Shown one piece after another: positions 16,775 through 26,070 of a stretch of DNA of 64,000 nucleotides; the stretch's first letter is position 1; every line of letters begins with the position of its first letter. This DNA comes from 55-13 sp037190145 (GTDB lineage: Bacteria; Armatimonadota; Fimbriimonadia; Fimbriimonadales; Fimbriimonadaceae). A program made the position numbers and the translations under genes. The notes beneath the pieces were generated by a model, which saw nothing but the letters and a program-made list of their open reading frames with translations, was not told the origin of the DNA and did no database searches. Location: the NCBI GenBank assembly GCA_037190145.1, contig JBBCJU010000006.1, positions 388,264 to 452,263 of the forward strand, read 5' to 3'.

Positions 16775-18974
16775 TCTCAAACTACTCCAAAGGGAACCAA
16801 CATACACAGAGCTCGGAATGTTCGCCGTTATGTGGAGCGAACACTGTGGCTACAAGTTTTCTCGGCCAGTCCTTGCTTATTTTAAACGCTATAAGGCGGC
16901 TTTGGAAGGCGAAGGTTTCGAAAATGCCGGAGTTATTGATATTGGCGACGGCCTCGGCATAACCATGAAGGTGGAATCCCATAACCATCCCTCAGCCGTG
17001 GAACCTTATCAAGGGGCCGCAACTGGCGTTGGTGGAATTATTCGAGATATCTTGACGATGGGTGCCCGTCCGATTGCTGGATTGAATTCTCTACGCTTTG
17101 GTCCTATCCGGGATGGCGAAGGTGATCCGGCGATTGTTGAGAGAAATCGCTATCTCTTTGAGCATGTCGTCGCGGGAATTGCCGGATATGGCAATTGTGT
17201 CGGTGTTCCTACAGTCGGTGGCGAAGTTGGTTTCCATGCACGATACAGTGGGAATCCGTTGGTAAATGCGATGTGCGTGGGGATTCTTAAGACCGATGAG
17301 ATAACTACCGCCGCGGCAAGCGGAGCAGGCAATCCGGTTATCTACTTAGGATCTGCAACCGGTAAAGATGGAATCCACGGTGCAACTTTTGCTAGTACTG
17401 AGTTGGATGAAGAATCTGAATCGAAGCGTCCGAATGTTCAAATCGGCGACCCATTTGCCGAAAAGCAGCTCATTGAGGCCACTTTAGAGGCGCTACAGAC
17501 CGGTGCCATTGTGGGTATTCAAGACATGGGAGCCGCTGGACTGACATGTAGCACGGTAGAGATGTCGAGCAAGGGGAGTGTCGGGATGGAGATTGATCTC
17601 GATCTCGTACCGATGCGTGAAGACGACATGACGGGTTACGAGCTAATGTTGAGCGAGAGCCAGGAACGAATGTTGGCGGTTGCTGAAAAGGGCCGTGAGC
17701 ATGAGGTGATTGATGTATTTCGAAAGTGGGGATTGAAGGCTGAGGTTATCGGCTATGTCACCGACGATGGCATTTTGACTGTGCGTCGACATGGTGAGAT
17801 TGAAGCCCAGTTGGATCCCAAGCTTTTGACCGATCACTGCCCGGTTTATGAATCTCCAATGGAAGAACCGGCTTACTTCCGCAATGCGAGAGATTTTGAT
17901 GTTGCATCGGTGCCGGTTGCAGATTTGAAAACATCATTAACGTCTTTGCTGTCAAATCCTGAGATTGCCAGCAAACGATGGGTTTTCCAACAGTACGACC
18001 AACACGTTCAGACTCAGACGACAGTGACAAGTGGAGAAGGCGATGCGGCCGTTCTTGCGCTTCGAGGGACACCCAAAGGGGTTGCGATCAAGATTGATGG
18101 TAACTCTAGGCAGACCTACTTACACCCTTATATCGGTGGTCAGTTAGCGGTAGCTGAATCTGCTAGAAACGTAGCTTGTACAGGTGCCGTTCCTCAAGCA
18201 GTAACAGATGGACTTAACTTTGGAAGCCCGCAATCCCCCCATGTGTATTGGCAGTTTAACCATGCAGTGAAGGGCATTGCGGATGCCGCCGAAGCACTCG
18301 GGACTCCGGTTATCAGCGGAAATGTCAGTTTCTATAACGAGAGCGACCTTGGAGAAGTACCTCCGACTCCGCTCATTGGAATGGTTGGAATTTTGGAAGA
18401 TGCTTCCAACCGGCTTGGACTTGCTCCTACTACATCCGCAGGCCTGGCCTTAATCTATGTGCCTGAACTAGAGGTTACGCATGATGGATTGGGGGCTAGC
18501 GCCTATCTTGCTTATGTTGCTGGAAAAGAGGATGGATTCCCAGTTGCTCCGAACTTATCATCGGAGCGAAATCTTACCGGTCTTCTCGCCGATTTAGCTG
18601 CGAAGGGACAGATCCTGAGCGCTCATGATGCGAGCGACGGAGGCATTGCGGTAGCCCTTGCTGAAATGTCTATTCAATCTGGGCTTGGCATGAATGTGGA
18701 ACTTGTGGGAGATGCTTTCGTCTATTCCACGAGGGCTGACGCGATAATGTACGGGGAACTACCCGGTAGGGTTATCGTGTCCTTGAATTCGGGAAGCATC
18801 GAGAGTATTACATCACAAGTTGAGTCCGTTGGTTTGAGAATTCAACATCTAGGCTCTATTGGAGATGGAACCTCTGTTCAAATGAAGCTAGAGAAAGACG
18901 AAGTTGTTTGGTCGATAGAAGAATTACGATCGGCATATGAGACGGCAATTCCTTTAGCTTTAGCTGGATCATAA
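16710..18974 (+). CDS. purL: Phosphoribosylformylglycinamidine synthase subunit PurL
   Basis: PurL is the ATP-dependent synthetase subunit of the fourth step of purine synthesis (FGAR to FGAM), working with PurS and the glutaminase PurQ. The 754-residue length matches the small, Bacillus-type PurL. Visible motifs are AVMWSEHCGYKFSRP, KVESHNHPSAVEPYQGAATGVGGI, GIQDMGAAGLTCSTVEM and HDASDGGIAVALAEMS. ATG 16710 (MPAITAEM) fits family N-termini; the frame is open further upstream to 16638. purS and purQ are not in the window. Confidence 0.97.
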   Translation: MPAITAEMYSSMGLTDGEYQLILKLLQREPTYTELGMFAVMWSEHCGYKFSRPVLAYFKRYKAALEGEGFENAGVIDIGDGLGITMKVESHNHPSAVEPYQGAATGVGGIIRDILTMGARPIAGLNSLRFGPIRDGEGDPAIVERNRYLFEHVVAGIAGYGNCVGVPTVGGEVGFHARYSGNPLVNAMCVGILKTDEITTAAASGAGNPVIYLGSATGKDGIHGATFASTELDEESESKRPNVQIGDPFAEKQLIEATLEALQTGAIVGIQDMGAAGLTCSTVEMSSKGSVGMEIDLDLVPMREDDMTGYELMLSESQERMLAVAEKGREHEVIDVFRKWGLKAEVIGYVTDDGILTVRRHGEIEAQLDPKLLTDHCPVYESPMEEPAYFRNARDFDVASVPVADLKTSLTSLLSNPEIASKRWVFQQYDQHVQTQTTVTSGEGDAAVLALRGTPKGVAIKIDGNSRQTYLHPYIGGQLAVAESARNVACTGAVPQAVTDGLNFGSPQSPHVYWQFNHAVKGIADAAEALGTPVISGNVSFYNESDLGEVPPTPLIGMVGILEDASNRLGLAPTTSAGLALIYVPELEVTHDGLGASAYLAYVAGKEDGFPVAPNLSSERNLTGLLADLAAKGQILSAHDASDGGIAVALAEMSIQSGLGMNVELVGDAFVYSTRADAIMYGELPGRVIVSLNSGSIESITSQVESVGLRIQHLGSIGDGTSVQMKLEKDEVVWSIEELRSAYETAIPLALAGS

Positions 18975-18993
18975 GGTTTGACCGAGCGAAAAA

Positions 18994-19021
18994 TTGTCAA
19001 AACGTTGTAGTATGAAATACT
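18994..19021 (+). promoter_or_regulatory. Probable promoter of the TPR-nadK operon
   Basis: TTGTCA (18994-18999) and AATACT (19016-19021) are spaced by 16 bases. A strong GGAGG site (19034-19038) and GTG 19044 follow. Confidence 0.5.
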
Positions 19022-19043
19022 TGTTTCTTAGTTGGAGGAATTC

Positions 19044-20546
19044 GTGAGAGCGTCGTTTCGAATAGGTTTCTTAGTTAGTAGTTTGGCCTTGATTTTCAGT
19101 TCTAGCGTTTATGCGCAGGGGAATACCAAGCCGCCGCAACAGCAAGAGACTCCTGAACAAAAGAGAGATCGGGAACAGAAGCAGAGAATTTTGGATGCCG
19201 TTGCTACCTATAAGGCGGGCAATGTTGATGAAGCCAAGAAGAGTCTTGAGGGACTTTATTCAGAGATTCCTGATAATGCGGATGTACAGACGTGGTTAGG
19301 ATTTATCTATTTGCGAACGAATGAGGCCGAGAAATCGCTCCCTTTACTTGAGAAAGCGGCCAAGGTGCGAGACAAGGATCTTGAAGTTCAAACCAATCTG
19401 GGTAACGCTTACCTAGAAACAGATCGTCTTGATCAGGCGTTGACCCAATTTGGAGTGGTGGCTTCTTTGAGCCCAACCATGTCCGAGCCCCATTACAATA
19501 TGGGTACGGTCTATCTAAAGAAGAAGGACTATCAGAAGGCAGTCGCCTCTTTTACAAAGGCAAATCAACTCAAAGCAAATGATCCATTTACTTTGAACAA
19601 CCTGGGTGTTGCCTACGAGGCAGGTCGGAACCTTCCTGAGGCGGCCAACTGCTTTAAGAAAGCTGCTGATCTTCGCCCCGATCATAAAATCTTTGCCCGC
19701 AATGCAGGATTTACATTGGTCCAAGTGAAGCGGCAGACTGAGGCCATCCCTTATCTTGAGAGGGTTCTGAAGGCAGATCCTGCAGATACTTTAGCCGCGA
19801 CTGCTTTAGCAGAGACATACTCCACTGCTGGGCGCAAGGCAGATGCACTTCGAATTTATGAGTCCATGAAGGATTCAAAGGGCTCTGACGCGGGCTTCTG
19901 GTTCAACCTTGGCGTAATGCGGGGCAATCAGGGCAACGTTGATGGAGCGGAAGAGGCGTACCGCAAAGCTCTTGAGATTGATGGCTCGGACATTGATACT
20001 CTCAACAATTTAGGCTTGGTGCTATACCGAAAGGGCGACTATGCAGAAGCTCGAACCATGTTCGACAAACTTGTTGGTTTGAATCCATCCAGCATGGATG
20101 CCAAGGTGAATTTGGCGGCCGCATCGGCTAAGTCTGGAGATACTGACGCTGCGATTCTCATCTGGCGGGATATTTTACGAAGAGACACTTCCCGAACAGG
20201 GGCTCGGCTAGATTTGGCAAATGCACTCTGGGCTAAAGGCGATAAGGATGGAGCTCGATTCCACTACAACGAGGTGGCCAAACGAAATCCTAAGAGTCCA
20301 GATGCGTTGAACGGTCTTGGCATGTATAACCTTGACAAGTCCAATTTGCCGCTAGCTGAACAGTACTTCCGACGAAGCATCCAAAGCGATTCTAAGTTCA
20401 CTCCTGCTTACAATAACTTGGCGATCACTCTAGAGCGACTAAATAAGAAAGCTCAAGCGATCCTCATTTTGGAGCGGGCGATTAAGATCAATCCTGCAGA
20501 TGCTGATGTGAAAAAGAACTTGGATCGGCTTAAAGCTGCAGGTTAA
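19044..20546 (+). CDS. Secreted or periplasmic TPR-repeat protein
   Basis: A 500-residue protein with a signal peptide (MRASFRIGFLVSSLALIFSS, then SVYAQG) and roughly twelve tetratricopeptide repeats from about residue 50 to the end (for example DNADVQTWLGFIYLRTNEAEKSL, PFTLNNLGVAYEAGRNLPEA). TPRs form a superhelix for protein binding. The GTG start at 19044 is set by GGAGG five bases upstream; the TTG at 19032 lies within that site's surroundings and is rejected. nadK starts 7 bases after the stop, so they are likely co-transcribed. The partner is unknown. Confidence 0.85.
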   Translation: MRASFRIGFLVSSLALIFSSSVYAQGNTKPPQQQETPEQKRDREQKQRILDAVATYKAGNVDEAKKSLEGLYSEIPDNADVQTWLGFIYLRTNEAEKSLPLLEKAAKVRDKDLEVQTNLGNAYLETDRLDQALTQFGVVASLSPTMSEPHYNMGTVYLKKKDYQKAVASFTKANQLKANDPFTLNNLGVAYEAGRNLPEAANCFKKAADLRPDHKIFARNAGFTLVQVKRQTEAIPYLERVLKADPADTLAATALAETYSTAGRKADALRIYESMKDSKGSDAGFWFNLGVMRGNQGNVDGAEEAYRKALEIDGSDIDTLNNLGLVLYRKGDYAEARTMFDKLVGLNPSSMDAKVNLAAASAKSGDTDAAILIWRDILRRDTSRTGARLDLANALWAKGDKDGARFHYNEVAKRNPKSPDALNGLGMYNLDKSNLPLAEQYFRRSIQSDSKFTPAYNNLAITLERLNKKAQAILILERAIKINPADADVKKNLDRLKAAG

Positions 20547-20553
20547 GAATAAG

Positions 20554-21414
20554 TTGCGCATCCATCTCTTGGTCAATGGGCATCGTGCAGATGCAGTACA
20601 AGCGGCCAAGGAGGCTGCGGTTTGGCTGAAAGGCCAAGGCGTTGAGGTTGGAGCAGAGCGAGACTCTGCTCCAATTCTTGGTTTAGATTCAGTCGAACCC
20701 ACCCGTTTTTCGGAGTGCGATCTTGCCATCACCTTTGGTGGTGACGGCACTTTGATTAGGGCTGCCCATCTTTGCTCGGAGCGAGGGACGCCTATCTTGG
20801 GCGTTTACTACGGTCGTTTTGGCTTTGTAACTCAATGCTTGAATGATCGGCTGGTGGAATGCTTGAAAAGCTTCCTCGGTGGGGATGCGAAGATTGAGCA
20901 ACGGATGATGCTTCAGGTAGACCTTCTGCGAGCGGGGAAATCCATTGCCTCCATCCACGCTCTCAACGAAATGGTTCTCCAGCGAGAGGTCATGATGCGA
21001 ATGATGACCTTTGAGGTCAACATCAACGGCAAGCGCCTTACTAGCTATCCCGCCGATGGAGTTCTTGTATCCACTCCAACTGGTTCAACGGCTTACAATC
21101 TGAGTTCAGGGGGCCCTATTTGTGATCCTCATGTGCAAGCGCTTGTTTTGACGGCGTTGGCCCCTCATACGTTGAGCGCACGCCCATTGGTGTTGAACCC
21201 CGATTCGGAGATTCTAATCAATGTATCTACGAATGGCGATGCGGTTCTTAGCGCCGATGGGCAGGTTCGTCTCCATATCCTTTCGGGAGACCAGGTGCGT
21301 GTGGTTAAGTCCAACCGTGTGACAAACTTAGTGACAGTGGAGAAGGATGACTTCCTACTGAAACTGAGTAACCGCTTATTCTGGAGTCAAAGTATCTTGG
21401 GTGAACTATCTTGA
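20554..21414 (+). CDS. nadK: NAD kinase
   Basis: NadK phosphorylates NAD to NADP and is the only source of NADP. The 286-residue protein has the diacylglycerol-kinase-like signature FGGDGTLIRAAH with the catalytic Asp, the NE motif as HALNEMVLQR, and DGVLVSTPTGSTAYNLSSGGPI. The start is TTG. The stop overlaps the TTG start of the ABC ATPase gene by four bases (TTGA), indicating translational coupling. Confidence 0.95.
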   Translation: MRIHLLVNGHRADAVQAAKEAAVWLKGQGVEVGAERDSAPILGLDSVEPTRFSECDLAITFGGDGTLIRAAHLCSERGTPILGVYYGRFGFVTQCLNDRLVECLKSFLGGDAKIEQRMMLQVDLLRAGKSIASIHALNEMVLQREVMMRMMTFEVNINGKRLTSYPADGVLVSTPTGSTAYNLSSGGPICDPHVQALVLTALAPHTLSARPLVLNPDSEILINVSTNGDAVLSADGQVRLHILSGDQVRVVKSNRVTNLVTVEKDDFLLKLSNRLFWSQSILGELS

Positions 21415-22352
21415 GCCTTCTTGAAGTGAACGACATACATGTCGAGTTTCCTAGTCAAGGAGGAATTGTCAGAGCGCTTGATGGAGTCTCCCTAACCGTT
21501 GAGAAAGGCGAGACTGTGGCCGTGGTGGGTGAGTCTGGGTGCGGAAAGACTACGCTCGCAAGATGTGTTCTAGGTTTGCAGCCGTTGGCGTCTGGATCCA
21601 TTAACTTGTTGGGGCAAAAGGTGCAGGGAACGCCCAAAGGGGTAGTCGAAAGGGTCGGCATGGTTTGGCAAGATCCTTATGCCAGCCTTAACCCCAAGTG
21701 GACGGTCGGGAAATCTATCCAGGAACCTTTAAGACTTGTTGGAAAAAACCGAGATGTGAGTGAGATGTTTGTAGAAGTGGGCTTAGACCCGGCTTTACAA
21801 GACCGCTATCCACACCAGTTAAGTGGTGGACAACGCCAACGAGTAGCCATTGGACGCGCGCTTGCCGTGAAGCCTCCTTTGGTTATCTGCGACGAGCCAA
21901 CAGCCGCACTTGACCTCAGTATTCGCGCTCAAATTTTGAATTTGCTGCGCGATTTACAACGGTCAGCGGGCAGGTCGTTTCTATATATTTCCCACGACCT
22001 CACAACGGTTCGCTACTTGGCAGATCGAGTTGCGGTGATGTACTTTGGACGCATTGTAGAGATTGGAACGACAGAGCAGATTTTCTCTGATCCTCGACAT
22101 CCTTACACCAAGGCCCTGCTTGATTCGGCACCAGATATCACCAAGCTGCTAAGTCTGCCGGATGCCCCTCCTGGGGAAATACCCGATCCAAGAACAAAGT
22201 TTGCGGGTTGTCGGTATGTGGGAAGGTGTACTCAGGCAACAGACACATGTATGAAACTGGACCCTGAAGCAACTGAAGAGGAAGGAAGGACCTACTATTG
22301 TCATAATCCCCACGGGATTGTGCAACGAGAAGGGGTCCTTATCTCGTCTTAA
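21411..22352 (+). CDS. Oligopeptide/dipeptide ABC transporter ATP-binding protein (OppF/DppF-like), orphan
   Basis: A 313-residue ABC ATPase with Walker A GESGCGKTT, signature LSGGQRQRVAIGRAL, Walker B LVICDEPTAALD and the C-terminal oligopeptide-family region with GCRYVGRC...C cysteines. In known systems it pairs with a second ATPase and two permeases (OppB/C). None of these, nor a binding protein, is in this window, so it must act with distant partners or have another role. Its start overlaps nadK by four bases. Confidence 0.9.
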   Translation: MSLLEVNDIHVEFPSQGGIVRALDGVSLTVEKGETVAVVGESGCGKTTLARCVLGLQPLASGSINLLGQKVQGTPKGVVERVGMVWQDPYASLNPKWTVGKSIQEPLRLVGKNRDVSEMFVEVGLDPALQDRYPHQLSGGQRQRVAIGRALAVKPPLVICDEPTAALDLSIRAQILNLLRDLQRSAGRSFLYISHDLTTVRYLADRVAVMYFGRIVEIGTTEQIFSDPRHPYTKALLDSAPDITKLLSLPDAPPGEIPDPRTKFAGCRYVGRCTQATDTCMKLDPEATEEEGRTYYCHNPHGIVQREGVLISS

Positions 22353-22360
22353 CATTTGCC

Positions 22361-23050
22361 ATGGAGTCAGGCAGCCATCATCGTCACGCATTCGATAGTG
22401 AAATTCGCGAGTTAGAACACGACCTTCTTGAAATGGGCAGTCGTGCTGAATCGATGCTGGCCCAGGCGGTAGAAGCTATTGCTCGGATTGATTCAACGCT
22501 TGCCCAAGAGGTGATGCGACGTGATGACGAAATCGACGAGATGGATCTTCAAATCGAAACTCGTTGTCTTCGTCTCTTAGCCCTTCAACAGCCGATGGCA
22601 GGCGATCTGCGAGTGATTGGTACGGCCATGAAAATGATCACTGATATCGAGCGGGTTGGTGACCTATCGGTAGATATCGCCAAGATTGCGATGAAGATTG
22701 AAAAAGAACTTGGCAGCACCGATGCGATTGATGTTCCCAAGATGGCTTCGGTAACACGGGCGATGCTGCGAGATTCTTTGGAAGCATTTGTACGCCGCGA
22801 TTTGGACTTGGTTAAAAAGGTCTGCGAGAGTGACGACGAAGTGGACGAACTGTACCGACAACTTCGAGGGCAGTTGCATGACCGAATGATTAGCCATCCG
22901 GACGACGTTGTTGTCTCCAGCTGGTTATTGCTTGCTATTCACCACGTAGAGCGTATTGCAGACCATGCCGTGAACATCGCCGAACGTGTGTCGTTTATGG
23001 TGACCGGCAAGATGGAACATCTTGCTAAGTCTCATTTGCCTCCAGCCTAG
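22361..23050 (+). CDS. phoU: Phosphate signalling protein PhoU
   Basis: PhoU links the Pst phosphate transporter to the PhoR sensor kinase and limits phosphate uptake. The 229-residue protein has two repeated three-helix units, each with the E/D-x-x-D-x-x-x-x-x metal-binding pattern: DDEIDEMDLQIETRCLRLLALQQP and ESDDEVDELYRQL. Family phrases QPMAGDLRVIGTAMKMITDIERVGDLSVDIA and HHVERIADHAVNIAE are clear. pst and phoBR genes are not nearby. TAACAT lies five bases before the ATG and no Shine-Dalgarno is seen. The stop overlaps the convergent ribokinase gene by four bases. Confidence 0.95.
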   Translation: MESGSHHRHAFDSEIRELEHDLLEMGSRAESMLAQAVEAIARIDSTLAQEVMRRDDEIDEMDLQIETRCLRLLALQQPMAGDLRVIGTAMKMITDIERVGDLSVDIAKIAMKIEKELGSTDAIDVPKMASVTRAMLRDSLEAFVRRDLDLVKKVCESDDEVDELYRQLRGQLHDRMISHPDDVVVSSWLLLAIHHVERIADHAVNIAERVSFMVTGKMEHLAKSHLPPA

Positions 23051-23964
23051 AAAAGTCCTGGACTGACCGCTCTTAACTCATCTCGGGTTGGAAGCGAGGC
23101 CTGTGCGCCTAGTTTTGTGGTCGCAAGTGCACCTGCTCGATTGGCGATGAGAACCGCGTTCTTGGCGTCTCGACCTTCGTTCAGGAATTCAGCCAAAGCA
23201 CCATTGAATGCATCGCCAGCCGCAGTCGTATCCACGGTTTTCAGGTCAATAGTGGGGCAATGCGTATCTGTGGTGCTATTCACCAAGTAAGAGCCTTTTG
23301 CGCCAAGAGTAATGACAACATTTTTTACCCCTTGGTCCATAAACCATCTAGATGCTTTTCGACAACTTTCAGAATCGCAAGGCAGGACGCCGGTCAGACG
23401 CTCGGTCTCAGTTTCATTCGGAGTTATCCAATCTAGCTTAGCCAGTATTTCTCTTGGGAGCTTTATTGCGGGGGCAGGATTGAGGATGCAGAGTTTTCCT
23501 TTATTGACAATAGTCTGAACTGTGGCCAGAGGAGTTTCAAGCTGCAAAAGGACGGTTTGGAATTCAAAGTGAGCCATTCGCTCATTTACAAACTCAGAAT
23601 CTACGCGGGAATTAGCGCCTCCCGCGACCACGATTGTGTTTTCGCCATTTTCCGTGACGGTAATCATGGCGGTGCCTGTGACTACATTCTGCTCCGCAAA
23701 GATGTTAGAGGTATCAACGCCAAACTGTCGCAGGCTACTGATGATTTGAAGGCCGAACGAATCGTTTCCTACCTTTCCGATGAACCGAGGGTGGCCTCCA
23801 AGTTTGGCGATGGCACACGCTTGATTCGCTCCTTTGCCACCCGGAAATGTTGCAAACTTCGTTCCCAGCACGGTTTCGCCAGGCAAAGGAAAGCGAGGAA
23901 CACGGGTTACCAAGTCCATATTGGCACTGCCTACCACCACAACTTCAGGAACTTTGCCAGCCAC
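23047..23964 (-). CDS. rbsK: Ribokinase (PfkB family)
   Basis: Ribokinase phosphorylates ribose to ribose 5-phosphate. The 305-residue length is normal. PfkB motif 1 is GGKGANQACAIAKLG and motif 2 is VDTTAAGDAFNGALAEFL with the catalytic Asp. GSANMDLVTRVPRFPLPGET near the start and WITPNETE match ribokinase rather than fructokinase. The start is GTG, with TAAACT six bases upstream and no Shine-Dalgarno, indicating a leaderless mRNA. No ribose transporter is adjacent. Confidence 0.9.
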   Translation of the reverse strand: MAGKVPEVVVVGSANMDLVTRVPRFPLPGETVLGTKFATFPGGKGANQACAIAKLGGHPRFIGKVGNDSFGLQIISSLRQFGVDTSNIFAEQNVVTGTAMITVTENGENTIVVAGGANSRVDSEFVNERMAHFEFQTVLLQLETPLATVQTIVNKGKLCILNPAPAIKLPREILAKLDWITPNETETERLTGVLPCDSESCRKASRWFMDQGVKNVVITLGAKGSYLVNSTTDTHCPTIDLKTVDTTAAGDAFNGALAEFLNEGRDAKNAVLIANRAGALATTKLGAQASLPTRDELRAVSPGLF

Positions 23965-23970
23965 ATCGCT

Positions 23971-23976
23971 AGTTTA
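23971..23976 (-). promoter_or_regulatory. -10 box of rbsK (TAAACT), leaderless type
   Basis: On the minus strand TAAACT is followed by AGCGAT and then the GTG start, a six-base spacing that places the transcription start at or near the codon. No -35 is evident. Confidence 0.55.
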
Positions 23977-24027
23977 TCGTTGGTAAGGTGCATATCGTCT
24001 GCCCTAACCGTCATTACAGACTAGTAA

Positions 24028-24429
24028 ATGGAGTTTCTGGTCCTTGCTTTGCAGTGCTCGTTCCTACCGGTTTCCCTCAAGGGAGTACCGACTGAGGCGG
24101 TGCCTGGCCCGGCCTACGTTGTTCAAGCTGGGACTGGTGTCTCGGCGAAAAATGGAGATCGAGTGACTCTTGATTATTGGATTAAGGATGCCAATGGAAA
24201 GGAAATTGCTAACAGTGATCGGAGGGGCATCCCATTCACTTTTAATCTGTTGTCATCATCTGGCGATTCCCTTTTGAGCAAGGCGGCTGTGGGTGTAAAA
24301 GCAGGCGAAGAGCGAGTGATTGTTTTGTTTCCAGATGAGGACTATGGAGGGATTGGACCTAATAGCTTCGTAAAAGTATCTGGACCACTTATTATCCGGG
24401 TGAAAGTATCTCAAGTCGACCGAAGGTAA
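24028..24429 (+). CDS. Secreted FKBP-like peptidyl-prolyl isomerase domain protein
   Basis: A 133-residue protein: a hydrophobic N-terminus (MEFLVLALQCSFLPVSL) that is probably a signal, then one FKBP-like domain with GDRVTLDYWIKDANGKEIANS, a shortened flap, AAVGVKAGEERVIVLFPDEDYGG and a terminal strand LIIRVKVSQVDRR. Several FKBP active-site aromatics are replaced, so isomerase activity is doubtful; a chaperone role is possible. It runs in the same direction as the ABC exporter genes that follow ten bases later. Confidence 0.75.
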   Translation: MEFLVLALQCSFLPVSLKGVPTEAVPGPAYVVQAGTGVSAKNGDRVTLDYWIKDANGKEIANSDRRGIPFTFNLLSSSGDSLLSKAAVGVKAGEERVIVLFPDEDYGGIGPNSFVKVSGPLIIRVKVSQVDRR

Positions 24430-24439
24430 CATTGAAGCA

Positions 24440-25324
24440 ATGCTAGGCGAACTCAAGGAGCTTTGGCGCTACCGTGAGTTACTTCTGGTCATGGTCCAGC
24501 GCGACCTCAAGATCCGTTACAAGAACTCAGCGCTTGGATTCCTATGGTCATTTTTGAATCCACTCCTTACGGTTGGAGTGATGACCTTTGTTTACTCAAA
24601 TTTCATTTTTCAAAAACAGCCACAGATGGGTGCCTATATCATGGCTGCGTATCTGCCATTTATGTTCTTTCAACAGAGCATTATGGATAGTTCACAATCC
24701 GTTATTGCATCGGTCTCTCTCATAAAGAAAATTTACTTTCCAAGAGAGCTTTTGCCTCTTGCTGCTGTGCTCAGTAATTTTGTCAATTTTCTCTTTGCTC
24801 TAACGATTTTCTTTGGATACCTTTTAGTTAACTATCTCTTGAACCCAGGAAGCTTTCCCATACAGTCCACTGTTTACTTGCTTCCTATGTTGGTTTTATT
24901 TAGTTTGGCATTAACGTTAGGAGGTAGCTTAATAGTATCGGCCTTGAATACGTTTTACGAGGATGTAAAATACATCGTAAGCATCCTTCTGTATCTTCTA
25001 TTCTTTATTTGTCCGATAGTCTATTTTGATGAGACCGTCGCAAACTCAAAGCTAAATCTAAACTCTGAATGGCTTGCCTATAAGATATACAATCTTAATC
25101 CAATAGCCCACCTTTGCACAGCTTATAAGAAAGCAATTCTTGCGCCGTATGATCCTAAAGTTATGGGGCCAGCTGGATCTGATTCCTCTGACATTGTTCA
25201 GGTGGGTTCTATTCCCATTAGTTGGAACTATCTGGCGGCTACAGGATTTACTTGCTTCTTTGTTTTGATCTTTGGATACTGGCTTTTTAACCGCTTGAAG
25301 TGGAGGTTTGTGGAGCGCCCATGA
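24440..25324 (+). CDS. ABC-2 type polysaccharide export permease
   Basis: A 294-residue integral membrane protein of the Wzm/TagG/KpsM type. It begins with the cytoplasmic signature LVMVQRDLKIRYKNSALGFLWSFLNPLL, then has six predicted helices. Such permeases export undecaprenyl-linked O-antigen, teichoic acid or capsule chains. The gene overlaps the ATPase start by four bases (ATGA), so the two form one transporter. TAACAT lies seven bases before the ATG. A glycosyltransferase is convergent next door. Confidence 0.93.
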   Translation: MLGELKELWRYRELLLVMVQRDLKIRYKNSALGFLWSFLNPLLTVGVMTFVYSNFIFQKQPQMGAYIMAAYLPFMFFQQSIMDSSQSVIASVSLIKKIYFPRELLPLAAVLSNFVNFLFALTIFFGYLLVNYLLNPGSFPIQSTVYLLPMLVLFSLALTLGGSLIVSALNTFYEDVKYIVSILLYLLFFICPIVYFDETVANSKLNLNSEWLAYKIYNLNPIAHLCTAYKKAILAPYDPKVMGPAGSDSSDIVQVGSIPISWNYLAATGFTCFFVLIFGYWLFNRLKWRFVERP

Positions 25325-26070
25325 GCCAGGGATATATCAAGATTCGAGACCTTCGTAAAGAGTTTTTACTCAATACTTCAGGGGCAGGTTCTATAAAAAC
25401 AATGCTCTTGTGGTGGAAGCGGCGAAAGCTAACTCATGTTGAGGTTTTGAAAGGGGTTAGTCTAGAAGTTAATCCTGGAGAGTGTGTTGCTGTAGTCGGC
25501 AAGAACGGGGCAGGAAAGAGCACGTTACTATCTCTCTTGGCACGCGTTTATAAACCAACGTCAGGTTCGATCGAAGTGAAGGGGAGAATTGCTCCTCTAC
25601 TCGAACTAGGGGCAGGGTTTCACCCTGACCTAACGGGCATTGAGAATATCTATTTTAATGGAGTTATTCTCGGTTTATCTCGAAAAGAGATGCGTGATAG
25701 AACGCAGGCCATTATCGATTTTAGTGAGATTGGAGATCATATTAATGCTCCTACTCGAACTTATTCAAGCGGAATGCTTGCGCGTTTAGGATTTAGCGTT
25801 GCGGTCCATATCGATGCTGATATTCTGTTGGTTGATGAAGTTCTTGCGGTCGGAGACTATGATTTTGAGCGAAAGTGCTACGCCAAGATTGATGAGTTCC
25901 GAGCGAATGGAGGAACTATCTTGTTTGTATCTCACCAAATGGATGCCGTTCGAAGAGTTGCCGATCGATGCGTGTGGCTTAAGGATGGTCAGGTCCATCA
26001 AGTAGGAACTCCAGATCAAATCATTGGGGAATACGAAGGGCACGGTCCGGCCCCTGAATTGGGGTCGTAA
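25321..26070 (+). CDS. Polysaccharide export ABC transporter ATP-binding protein (Wzt/TagH-like)
   Basis: A 249-residue ATPase with Walker A GKNGAGKST, signature TYSSGMLARLGFSVA and Walker B DILLVDEVLAVGD. The protein ends soon after the ATPase fold, lacking the C-terminal carbohydrate-binding domain of long Wzt proteins, so export is probably not coupled to a chain-terminal modification. ATG 25321 (MSQGYIKIRDL) overlaps the permease stop as ATGA. Its 3' end overlaps the convergent glycosyltransferase gene by 50 bases. Confidence 0.92.
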   Translation: MSQGYIKIRDLRKEFLLNTSGAGSIKTMLLWWKRRKLTHVEVLKGVSLEVNPGECVAVVGKNGAGKSTLLSLLARVYKPTSGSIEVKGRIAPLLELGAGFHPDLTGIENIYFNGVILGLSRKEMRDRTQAIIDFSEIGDHINAPTRTYSSGMLARLGFSVAVHIDADILLVDEVLAVGDYDFERKCYAKIDEFRANGGTILFVSHQMDAVRRVADRCVWLKDGQVHQVGTPDQIIGEYEGHGPAPELGS

